Shown here piece by piece: positions 1 to 5,028 of a stretch of 5,028 nucleotides of DNA. This stretch comes from Haloferacaceae archaeon PL-Br10_E2g29 (lineage in GTDB: Archaea; Halobacteriota; Halobacteria; Halobacteriales; Haloferacaceae). The notes beneath the pieces are model-generated. The model made no database searches. It was not told the origin of the DNA and saw only the letters and a list, made by a program, of their open reading frames with translations. A program made the position numbers and the translations under genes. The stretch spans positions 1-5,028 of the forward strand of contig LKMS01000131.1 in NCBI GenBank assembly GCA_001563965.1, in the 5' to 3' direction. Numbering within the stretch: position 1 is the first letter of the stretch; each line of letters begins with the position of its first letter.

Positions 1-1
1 C

Positions 2-367
2 AGCGGAAGCGGCGGCGGTTCGGGTGGGAAGTCGCGTCCGGACAGTCCAAGCGACCGGAAAAAACGGGCGGCTCGCCAGCAGGCGAAAATCTACGATGCC
101 GGCCGCGGCGACTCGACGCACTGGGAAAAAGAGGGGACGAACTACGAGCGCGACCGGCTGCCGTATCTCGTTTCGGGCTACGGCGAACAGGTCGAAGCCG
201 CCCGACAGCAGGCGGGGCTCACGATCGAGGAACTCGCAGCCGACATCGGCGTCGAACCGAAGACGGTGAGCGCCGTCGAAGCGGGAAGAGCAACCCGCGC
301 GGGCGTCGGCGGCTCGGTAATTCGCGCGCTCGAAGCGGCCTTTTCGATCGAACTGGTCGACGAGTAG
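2..367 (+). CDS. MBF1-like helix-turn-helix protein, C-terminal part (5' end outside window)
   Basis: The reading frame is open from the first complete codon and ends in TAG at 365-367, giving 121 residues. It starts in a Gly/Ser-rich stretch (SGSGGGSGGK), then a basic segment rich in Lys, Arg and Gln, then a conserved-looking block around LPYLVSGYGE, and ends in an HTH_3/Xre-type helix-turn-helix at about residues 61-117 (EQVEAARQQAGLTIEELA, then KTVSAVEAGRAT). This order (flexible linker, then one HTH) matches archaeal homologues of multiprotein bridging factor 1. In that family a small zinc ribbon precedes the linker; it would lie upstream of the window, so I cannot confirm it. MBF1 proteins bridge or modulate the basal transcription machinery, but the target of this paralogue is unknown. 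The next gene starts 69 bases downstream on the same strand. Confidence is high for the coding region and HTH, moderate for the family name. Confidence 0.82.
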   Translation, partial: SGSGGGSGGKSRPDSPSDRKKRAARQQAKIYDAGRGDSTHWEKEGTNYERDRLPYLVSGYGEQVEAARQQAGLTIEELAADIGVEPKTVSAVEAGRATRAGVGGSVIRALEAAFSIELVDE

Positions 368-436
368 CGCGGTGTCTCGGCGTATTCGACTTCCGAGTCG
401 ACACCGACAAGCCACCCGGCGTCCGGAGTGTGAGAC

Positions 437-1417
437 ATGATTGGAAAGCTCGACCCCGAGACGCTCGGGCGGGTGCTTGCACGGACGGGCGCGTCGAATC
501 CGGCAGTGCTGTCGGGGGCGACCTACGGCGAGGATGCCGCCGCAATCGACCTGGGCGAGGAAACGCTCGTCGTTAGTGCCGATCCGATTTCGCTTGCGGC
601 CGAGGCCGCCGGCACGCTCGCCGTTCATGTCGCCTGCAACGATATTGCCGCCTCGGGAGCCGATCCCGAGTTTCTGACGAACGTCATCTTTCTGCCCGAC
701 AACGACCCCGAGACGCTCGATGTGCTCACCGAGCAGTTGGATACGGCGGCCAGCGCGATCGACGTCGCCATCGTCGGTGGCCACTCGGAGTACGTTTCTG
801 CCCTCTCACGACCCCTGTTGAGCCTCACGGCGTTTGGCCGCACGGATCGCTACATTCCGACCGGTGGGGCGCAGCCGGGCGACAGCCTCATACTCACGAA
901 GGGCGCGGCCATCGAGGGAACCGCCATCGTGGCCACCGATTTCGCCGAGTCAGTCCGAACGGCGGACGTCAGCGAGGCGACAATCGCGCGCGCAGCGACG
1001 TTCTTCGACGACATTAGCGTGCTTGAAGACTCGCGGGCGCTCCGCTCGGTTGCAACGGCGATGCACGATCCGACTGAAGGTGGCGTCGTCGCCGGCTGTG
1101 TCGAGATGGCGAGCACATCCGGTGTCGACCTGGTCGTCGACCGCGAGGCGATTCCGACGCGACCCGAAACTGACGCCATCTGTGCCACGATGGGGCTCGA
1201 CCCGCTACGGATTTTCAGCTCGGGCGCGCTGTTGGCGACCGTTCCGGCCGACGAACGCGAGGCCGCACTGGATGCACTCGAAACCGCGGGCGTCGACGCC
1301 GCGGTTATTGGCGACGTAACCGACAGTGGCGACGATTCGGTCGGTGCGCTCGTGCTGAACGGAGAGCGACTCACCGATCCCGGGACCGACCAGTTGTATC
1401 CACTGTGGGAGTCATGA
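437..1417 (+). CDS. AIR synthase/HypE-like ATP-binding protein, not a canonical HypE
   Basis: 326 residues with the two-domain layout of the PurM/HypE/ThiL/SelD superfamily, whose members bind ATP and usually phosphorylate or activate a carbonyl or carboxylate oxygen. The N-terminal domain has GEDAA (31-35), the SADP aspartate (D49), a conserved stretch around CNDIAASGADPEFL (67-80) and GGHSE (114-118). The C-terminal domain has MHDPTEGGV (209-217) and SSGALLATV (261-269), the usual HypE-type motifs. True HypE ends in a conserved cysteine (PRIC-type end) that carries the carbamoyl/cyano group for hydrogenase maturation; this protein ends LYPLWES, so that chemistry is not expected. No hydrogenase or other hyp gene is in view. 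The ATG at 437 follows a GGAG at 424-427, a plausible Shine-Dalgarno site. The length is typical for the family. The substrate is unknown; calling it hypE would be over-annotation. Confidence 0.88.
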   Translation: MIGKLDPETLGRVLARTGASNPAVLSGATYGEDAAAIDLGEETLVVSADPISLAAEAAGTLAVHVACNDIAASGADPEFLTNVIFLPDNDPETLDVLTEQLDTAASAIDVAIVGGHSEYVSALSRPLLSLTAFGRTDRYIPTGGAQPGDSLILTKGAAIEGTAIVATDFAESVRTADVSEATIARAATFFDDISVLEDSRALRSVATAMHDPTEGGVVAGCVEMASTSGVDLVVDREAIPTRPETDAICATMGLDPLRIFSSGALLATVPADEREAALDALETAGVDAAVIGDVTDSGDDSVGALVLNGERLTDPGTDQLYPLWES

Positions 1418-1498
1418 CATCCTCCTGAGCGTGATCGGCGAGAGTCATTACGCACGCGGCAGCGACACGGCTTTGCAGGCCGGGGCCAACAACTCGGT

Positions 1499-2026
1499 AT
1501 GACAGATGCCGAGTACGATGCGGTCGTCTACGACCTCGATGGTACGCTCGTCGAACTGCAGGTCGATTGGGCACAGGTTGCCCGCGATGTCATCACCGTC
1601 TACGCTGACGCCGGAATCGACGCTCATGGTGAGGGCCTCTGGGAGCTGATGGGAAACGCCGACGAACACGGCATTGGTACGGCCGTCGAGGAGACCATCA
1701 GCCGCCACGAACGTCGCGGAGCCGAACGGTCGCGTCGACTTCCGTTGGCCGACGAGGTGTTGACCCAGCGGGCTCACGTCGGGGTCTGCTCGCTCAACTG
1801 CAAGGCGGCGTGCCGGATTGCACTGGAGGCGCATGGGCTGGCTGACGGTGTCGACGCTGTCGTCGGCCGTGACACGGTGGCGACGCATAAACCCGATCCC
1901 AAACCGCTGTTGGCAACCCTGCGAATGTTGGATGTCGCGCCGTCCAACGCGATTTTCATCGGTGACTCACCGCGCGATGAGGAAACCGCACGTCGTGCCG
2001 GCGTCGCCTTTCGGTACGTCGCGTGA
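1499..2026 (+). CDS. HAD-superfamily hydrolase (phosphoglycolate phosphatase-like)
   Basis: 175 residues with all four HAD motifs in order: motif I DLDGT (12-16; nucleophile D12, general acid D14), motif II in CSLN (S98), motif III lysine K131 in KPDPKP, and motif IV GDSPRDEE (D156, D160/E161) for magnesium binding. Between motifs I and II is a helical insertion of about 75 residues, a small C1-type cap, so the likely substrate is a small phosphorylated metabolite such as a phosphoglycolate-like or sugar phosphate. The exact substrate cannot be read from sequence. The ATG at 1499 puts motif I right at the N-terminus, as is usual. There is no clear Shine-Dalgarno site and only a weak TATA-like CTTTGC at 1471-1476. 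It follows the AIR-synthase-like gene by 81 bases and could be cotranscribed. It is compact, ending soon after motif IV, which is common for this group. All catalytic residues are present, so it should be active. Confidence 0.9.
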   Translation: MTDAEYDAVVYDLDGTLVELQVDWAQVARDVITVYADAGIDAHGEGLWELMGNADEHGIGTAVEETISRHERRGAERSRRLPLADEVLTQRAHVGVCSLNCKAACRIALEAHGLADGVDAVVGRDTVATHKPDPKPLLATLRMLDVAPSNAIFIGDSPRDEETARRAGVAFRYVA

Positions 2027-2074
2027 TTGTGCAGGAAGACGAGCGCAGACAGTACCAATCGGCGTAGCCTGCAG

Positions 2075-2344
2075 TTAGTCGGTTTCTTGGGAGTCGGTGT
2101 CGTCGGTGTCATCGACAAGGCGGTATTTTGCGTACAAAAATGTCGAAACGGCGGTCAGAAACCAGATCGGCGCACCGACACGGATGGCGAAACTCACGCG
2201 CTGGCCCCACGTCGGCAGCTCGACGAACAGCGACAACAACGCGACAATCGGTGCACCGACGAGAATCGTCACGACGAAGGTGACCTGCATTACCCAGCCG
2301 AAATCGACGCCATTGGGATCGGTTGTTTCGACGAGATCAACCAC
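2075..2344 (-). CDS. small two-helix membrane protein, DUF5822-like (haloarchaeal)
   Basis: 89 residues read from a GTG start at 2342-2344 to TAA at 2075-2077. A short acidic N-terminus (VETTDPNGVDFGW) leads into two hydrophobic segments at about residues 17-40 and 49-72, separated by a short loop (VELPTWGQR). It ends in an Asp/Thr-rich tail (DDTDDTDSQETD), presumably cytoplasmic. From memory this resembles the Halobacteria-only family DUF5822; the assignment needs a profile search. The nearby ATG at 2352-2354 is in a different frame, so GTG is the only sensible start near the N-terminal motif. A TATA-like CTTAG lies about 26 bases upstream, which would fit a leaderless message. Both helices contain VGAPI, suggesting an internal duplication. 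The gene is convergent with the HAD gene (48-base gap) and divergent from panB. Function is unknown. Confidence 0.82.
   Translation of the reverse strand: MVDLVETTDPNGVDFGWVMQVTFVVTILVGAPIVALLSLFVELPTWGQRVSFAIRVGAPIWFLTAVSTFLYAKYRLVDDTDDTDSQETD
2166..2260 (-). repeat. internal duplication marks in the two-helix membrane protein
   Basis: A 14-base motif, ATCGG(C/T)GCACCGAC on the plus strand, occurs at 2166-2179 and again at 2247-2260, exactly 81 bases (27 codons) apart in the same frame. It encodes VGAPI in each of the two membrane helices (residues 29-33 and 56-60). The rest of the two helices is not obviously alike, so this is either a remnant of a helix duplication or convergence on the same packing motif. 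Confidence 0.5.
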
Positions 2345-2365
2345 AGTTGACCATATTCGGGCACC

Positions 2366-2373
2366 GTCTAAGC
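2366..2373 (-). promoter_or_regulatory. weak TATA-like element for the DUF5822-like gene
   Basis: Reading the minus strand, GCTTAGAC contains a CTTAGA core resembling the haloarchaeal TTTAWA-type TATA box. Its centre is about 26 bases before the GTG start codon, the distance expected for a leaderless transcript. The match is imperfect, so this is tentative. Confidence 0.35.
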
Positions 2374-2410
2374 GATGACGGTTCGTGGTCGCCGCCCGCG
2401 TAACCGGCCG

Positions 2411-2418
2411 TTTTTATT
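2411..2418 (+). promoter_or_regulatory. TATA box of panB (leaderless promoter)
   Basis: TTTTTATT stands out as an AT-rich block in GC-rich surroundings and is centred about 28 bases before the ATG at 2442. Archaeal transcription starts about 25-28 bases downstream of the TATA centre, so the mRNA should begin at or next to the ATG. This supports a leaderless panB transcript and argues against the in-frame GTG at 2385, which lies upstream of the promoter. Confidence 0.7.
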
Positions 2419-2441
2419 CGGTTGCGGGCGAACGCTCCCGC

Positions 2442-3305
2442 ATGACCACCACCGTTGGGATTCGCAAACAGGCCGGCAAAACGCCCATCACGATGCTCAC
2501 GGCGTACGACACACTCACCGCCGGACTGATCGATGATGCCGGCATCGACATTTTGCTTGTTGGCGATAGCATGGGAACAGAGGCGCTGGGCTACGATTCG
2601 ACGCTCCCGGTGACCGTCGCGGAAGTCAAAAGTCGGACCGCTGCGGTCGCTCGCGGGGCCGACTCGGCGCTGGTCGTTGCCGACATGCCGTTTCTCTCGA
2701 TCGGCGTCGATTCAGCTGAAACCGTTCGCAACGCGGGCTCGATGCTCAAAGAGGCCGGCGCGGACGCCGTCAAACTCGAAAGCGGGCCCCACACGGTCGA
2801 AATCACTAAACGGCTCACCCAACTCGGTATTCCCGTCATGGCCCATCTCGGACTCACTCCTCAGCACATCAACCGACTCGGTGGCTATACGCGGCAAGGA
2901 ACGACTGAGGCGGCTGCCGACGAGATTCTTTCGCTCGCACGCGCACACGAGGAGGCCGGCGCGTTCTCGCTCGTCCTCGAACACGTGCCCGCCACGCTCG
3001 CTCGCGAAGTGACCGCGGCGCTTGAGATTCCAACCATTGGCATCGGTGCGGGCCCCGACTGTGATGGCCAGGTGCTCGTCAGCAGCGACGTGTTCGGGCT
3101 GAGCGAGTCCCAGCCACCGTTCGCCGAGGCGTTTGGCGAGGTCGCAGCCGAAATGACTGCCGCTGTCGACGCCTACACGACCGCCGTGACAGAAAGAACA
3201 TTTCCGGCAGCCGAACACAGTCACACCGAAACCGACCTCACCGACCGAACCGCAACCCCCGAGGAAACGAACACCGATTCGTCATCGGACACGGATTCGA
3301 CGTAG
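2442..3305 (+). CDS. panB: 3-methyl-2-oxobutanoate hydroxymethyltransferase (ketopantoate hydroxymethyltransferase)
   Basis: This cytoplasmic enzyme transfers the hydroxymethyl group of 5,10-methylene-tetrahydrofolate (or the archaeal pterin equivalent) to 2-oxoisovalerate, giving ketopantoate for CoA synthesis. The 287 residues form a PanB TIM barrel with the expected motifs: LTAYD (19-23), VGDSMG (40-45; metal ligand D42), ADMPF (80-84; metal ligand D81), KLESG (111-115; K111 and E113), AHLGLTPQ (134-141), LEHVP (179-183; catalytic base E180) and GIGAGPDCDGQ (200-210). These match the E. coli residues D45, D84, K112, E114 and E181. I chose the ATG at 2442 over an upstream in-frame GTG at 2385 because PanB homology begins there and a TATA box lies about 28 bases before it. 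After FPAAEHSH (254-261) comes an acidic, Thr/Ser-rich tail of about 26 residues that is not needed for the fold. No other pan gene is in the window. Confidence 0.97.
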   Translation: MTTTVGIRKQAGKTPITMLTAYDTLTAGLIDDAGIDILLVGDSMGTEALGYDSTLPVTVAEVKSRTAAVARGADSALVVADMPFLSIGVDSAETVRNAGSMLKEAGADAVKLESGPHTVEITKRLTQLGIPVMAHLGLTPQHINRLGGYTRQGTTEAAADEILSLARAHEEAGAFSLVLEHVPATLAREVTAALEIPTIGIGAGPDCDGQVLVSSDVFGLSESQPPFAEAFGEVAAEMTAAVDAYTTAVTERTFPAAEHSHTETDLTDRTATPEETNTDSSSDTDST

Positions 3306-3442
3306 CTATACGCTCGTCACGATCCCGTTTTCCGCCGCGTTTTGACTGATTTAGTCGAACGCTTGGTGTGGCTGTTGGGTGTGAACCGCAACACCAGTGA
3401 ATAGCTGCCAACAACCGCCCTCTTGCGATTTTCGACGGAAGA

Positions 3443-3450
3443 TTTATATA
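3443..3450 (+). promoter_or_regulatory. strong TATA box of the Hsp20-like/cdc48 operon
   Basis: TTTATATA is a near-ideal archaeal TATA box. It is preceded by a purine-rich CGGAAGA (3436-3442) that could serve as the BRE bound by TFB. Its centre is about 31 bases before the ATG at 3478, so transcription should start around 3472-3475, leaving only a few bases of leader. It is the clearest promoter in the window. Confidence 0.82.
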
Positions 3451-3458
3451 CTTGCCGA

Positions 3459-3475
3459 ACTAACTACTGGTTAGT
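3459..3475. promoter_or_regulatory. candidate operator: inverted repeat at the transcription start
   Basis: ACTAAC (3459-3464), a 5-base spacer TACTG, and GTTAGT (3470-3475) form a perfect 6-bp inverted repeat, AT-rich against its surroundings. It lies between the TATA box and the start codon, covering the predicted transcription start. A dimeric regulator bound here would block RNA polymerase loading, so repression is the natural reading. With arms this short, a hairpin in the very short leader is a less likely alternative. The regulator is not in the window. Confidence 0.5.
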
Positions 3476-3477
3476 AC

Positions 3478-3726
3478 ATGAATCAAAATCAACTCGCAGG
3501 TCGCGACGGCCGCTTCTTGCGACGCTACGAGTATGACGATCACTGGCTCGTCGTGGCCGACCTTCCGGTCGATGATGACCAGGTCAGCGTGGATGTCGTC
3601 GGTTCGACGGCCATCGTCGTCGTCGACCATGGCGACCGCGAGAGCGAGACCGAACTCGAACTGCCCGGTGCCAACGGAACGGCGACGCTGAACAACGGCG
3701 TACTCACCATTCAGGTGGACAAATGA
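3478..3726 (+). CDS. minimal alpha-crystallin/Hsp20-like protein, DUF7127-like
   Basis: 82 residues, acidic, with no membrane segment or signal peptide. The pattern follows a shortened alpha-crystallin domain: an early strand with VVADLP (25-30), where Hsp20 proteins have a similar ELPG-type motif; DQVSVDVVGSTAIVVV (34-49), matching the strand pair ending in LTI; ELELPG (59-64), like the RSF-x-LP strand; and LNNGVLTIQV (71-80), nearly the Hsp20 hallmark NGVLTV. The N-terminal arm and C-terminal IxI motif, used for oligomer assembly in small heat-shock proteins, are absent, and the inter-strand loop is very short. From memory it resembles the haloarchaeal family DUF7127. The ATG at 3478 follows a strong TATA box with almost no leader. 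The stop overlaps the cdc48 start (ATGA, 3723-3726), implying translational coupling and a role linked to Cdc48. That role, perhaps as cofactor or holdase, is inferred. Confidence 0.85.
   Translation: MNQNQLAGRDGRFLRRYEYDDHWLVVADLPVDDDQVSVDVVGSTAIVVVDHGDRESETELELPGANGTATLNNGVLTIQVDK
3713..3717 (+). promoter_or_regulatory. Shine-Dalgarno site for cdc48
   Basis: AGGTG matches the archaeal anti-Shine-Dalgarno target GGAGGTGA and ends 5 bases before the ATG at 3723. It lies inside the last codons of the preceding gene. It supports this start codon and re-initiation at the ATGA overlap, in contrast to the nearly leaderless first gene of the operon. Confidence 0.6.
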
Positions 3727-5028
3727 AACTGACAATCAAGCCCCTCAAACAGAAAGATGCCGGTCGTCGACTGGCTGCAGTCGACCGCGTCGCCGCCGAT
3801 GAACTCGGTCTGAGCGGCGGGGACTTCATCCGGCTCGATAGCGACGACGGCACCGCCATCGCCCGTGTCTGGCCCGGCTACCCCGAGGACGATGGCACGG
3901 GAATCGTCCGCATCGACGGCCGGCTTCGCCAGGAGGCGGGCGTCGGCATCGACGACACGGTGACTGTCGAGAAGGCCGATGTTCGCCCGGCCGACGCCAT
4001 CACCATCGCCCTGCCCCAGCGGCTCGGCATTCGCGGCAACATCGATTCGCTGATCCGCCGTGAGCTTGGCGGCCAGCCCGTCACTGCGGGTCAGAACGTC
4101 CAGCTACCGCTCGGATTCGGTTTCATGGGCGGCCAATCGCAGGCCGTCCCGCTGAAAATCGCCGCAACCTCGCCGAAGGGGACGGTCGTCGTCACCGACT
4201 CCACGCGGGTCGAAATCTCCGAAAAGCCCGCCGAACAGATCCACGAGTCGGCGTCGCCTGCAGCCGGCACGCCCGGTGGCTCGCCAGACATCGCCTACGA
4301 GGATATCGGCGGGCTCGACGAAGAGCTCGAACAGGTCCGCGAGATGATTGAGCTGCCGATGCGGCACCCAGAGCTGTTCAAGCGGCTCGGCATCGAGCCA
4401 CCGAAGGGCGTCTTGCTCCACGGCCCACCGGGCACGGGCAAAACGCTGATCGCCAAAGCGGTCGCCAACGAGATCGACGCCTCGTTCCACACCGTCTCTG
4501 GCCCCGAGATCATGTCGAAATACTACGGAGAGTCCGAAGAACAGCTCCGTGACGTGTTCGAGGAGGCTTCCGAGGAGGCCCCCGCGATCATCTTCATGGA
4601 CGAGCTGGATTCGATCGCACCCAAACGCGAGGAGGCCGGCGGCGATGTCGAACGTCGAGTTGTCGCCCAGCTGCTGTCGCTGATGGACGGCCTCGAAGAA
4701 CGCGGCGAAGTCGTCGTGATCGGCGCGACCAACCGCGTCGACGCCATCGACCCTGCGCTTCGACGTGGTGGCCGGTTCGACCGCGAGATTGAGATCGGCG
4801 TCCCAGACCGGGATGGGCGAAAAGAGATCCTGCAGGTCCACACCCGGAACATGCCGCTCGCGGAGGGAATCGACCTTGACGTGTACGCCGAAAACACCCA
4901 TGGCTTCGTCGGTGCGGATCTCGAAAGCCTCGCCAAAGAGGCCGCGATGCACGCCCTGCGCCGGATTCGCCCACGCCTCGATCTCGAAAGCGATGAGATC
5001 GACGCCGAGGTGCTCGAATCCATCGAGG
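3723..5028 (+). CDS. cdc48: Cdc48/VAT-type AAA+ ATPase, N-terminal 435 codons (3' end outside window)
   Basis: This is the archaeal counterpart of eukaryotic p97/Cdc48, a hexameric ATP-driven unfoldase that threads proteins through its pore, often delivering them to the proteasome. Visible in order: the N-domain (about 1-180: a double-psi barrel beginning MKLTIKPLKQKDAGRR, with R-rich IALPQRLGIRGN at 95-106), a Gly/Pro-containing linker (to 189), then the first AAA domain. That domain has Walker A GPPGTGKT (234-241), pore loop KYYGES (266-271) with aromatic residues, Walker B IIFMDE (289-294), sensor 1 in GATNR (N337), and the second region of homology DPALRRGGRFD with arginine fingers R348 and R351. 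The frame is open to the window edge; the second AAA domain should follow, as full-length haloarchaeal proteins have about 740 residues. All catalytic residues of D1 are present. The ATG at 3723 overlaps the previous stop and has a nearby Shine-Dalgarno site. Confidence 0.96.
   Translation, partial: MKLTIKPLKQKDAGRRLAAVDRVAADELGLSGGDFIRLDSDDGTAIARVWPGYPEDDGTGIVRIDGRLRQEAGVGIDDTVTVEKADVRPADAITIALPQRLGIRGNIDSLIRRELGGQPVTAGQNVQLPLGFGFMGGQSQAVPLKIAATSPKGTVVVTDSTRVEISEKPAEQIHESASPAAGTPGGSPDIAYEDIGGLDEELEQVREMIELPMRHPELFKRLGIEPPKGVLLHGPPGTGKTLIAKAVANEIDASFHTVSGPEIMSKYYGESEEQLRDVFEEASEEAPAIIFMDELDSIAPKREEAGGDVERRVVAQLLSLMDGLEERGEVVVIGATNRVDAIDPALRRGGRFDREIEIGVPDRDGRKEILQVHTRNMPLAEGIDLDVYAENTHGFVGADLESLAKEAAMHALRRIRPRLDLESDEIDAEVLESIE

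Noticed and set aside
24..269. 81-codon Arg/Ser/Thr-rich plus-strand frame at the left edge
   Set aside because: It overlaps the MBF1-like frame, which has a recognisable HTH and acidic composition.
834..1319. Arg-rich plus-strand frame of 161 codons inside the AIR-synthase-like gene
   Set aside because: Very basic and Arg/Ser-rich, unlike acidic haloarchaeal proteins; a +1/+2 frame shadow.
1411..1426. AGGAGG followed by ATG on the minus strand (CCTCCT at 1421-1426)
   Set aside because: It looks like a Shine-Dalgarno site, but it would initiate a reading frame running antisense through the end of the AIR-synthase-like gene with no protein-like features; probably chance.
850..1455. 201-codon minus-strand open frame over the AIR-synthase-like gene
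   Set aside because: Its product is mostly Ser, Ala, Thr and Arg, typical of an antisense shadow, while the plus strand has clear motifs.
2027..2350. 107-codon plus-strand frame opposite the two-helix membrane protein
   Set aside because: Composition is hydrophilic and irregular, while the minus strand encodes two clean membrane helices and a known-looking N-terminal motif.
2712..3224. 170-codon minus-strand open frame inside panB
   Set aside because: Antisense to an unmistakable PanB with conserved active-site residues; no family resemblance seen.
3328..3343. Two TTTT runs after panB as a terminator
   Set aside because: Archaeal termination can use T-runs, but four T's twice is too weak to call without transcript 3' end data.
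4104..4952. Long open frame (282 codons) on the minus strand inside cdc48
   Set aside because: It is antisense to a certain AAA+ gene with intact Walker motifs. Open antisense frames are common in GC-rich haloarchaeal genes, and the translation shows no family features.

Overview
The window reads as chromosomal DNA of a haloarchaeon (class Halobacteria). The evidence is the GC-rich sequence, strongly acidic proteins, archaeal TATA-type promoters placed about 25-30 bases before start codons (leaderless or nearly leaderless genes), and the recognisable families: an MBF1-type helix-turn-helix protein, an archaeal Cdc48 ATPase and small Halobacteria-only proteins. I cannot name a genus from the sequence alone. 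No RNA genes, mobile elements, CRISPR arrays or attachment sites are visible, and the region looks like ordinary core genome.

Layout. (a) 2-367 (+): the C-terminal 121 codons of an MBF1-like DNA-binding protein. (b) 437-1417 (+): a HypE/AIR-synthase-like ATP-binding protein without the C-terminal cysteine of true HypE. (c) 1499-2026 (+): a HAD-superfamily phosphatase with all four motifs. (d) 2075-2344 (-): a two-helix membrane protein resembling haloarchaeal DUF5822, convergent with the phosphatase. (e) 2442-3305 (+): PanB, ketopantoate hydroxymethyltransferase, the first committed step of the pantothenate/CoA pathway, probably made from a leaderless transcript and carrying an acidic disordered tail. 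(f) 3478-3726 (+): a very small protein resembling an alpha-crystallin (Hsp20) domain and haloarchaeal DUF7127. (g) 3723-5028 (+, running off the end): the N-terminal 435 codons of a Cdc48/VAT-type AAA+ unfoldase.

The genes fall into a few transcription units. The first three lie head to tail with gaps of 69 and 81 bases and could be cotranscribed. The DUF5822-like gene and panB diverge from a 97-base region that appears to hold both promoters. The small Hsp20-like gene and cdc48 share an ATGA stop/start overlap behind a strong TATA box (TTTATATA). A perfect 6-bp inverted repeat lies where transcription should begin, so this operon looks repressor-controlled. This pairing of a minimal crystallin-like protein with Cdc48 is the most interesting point in the window; the rest is mostly metabolic or housekeeping.
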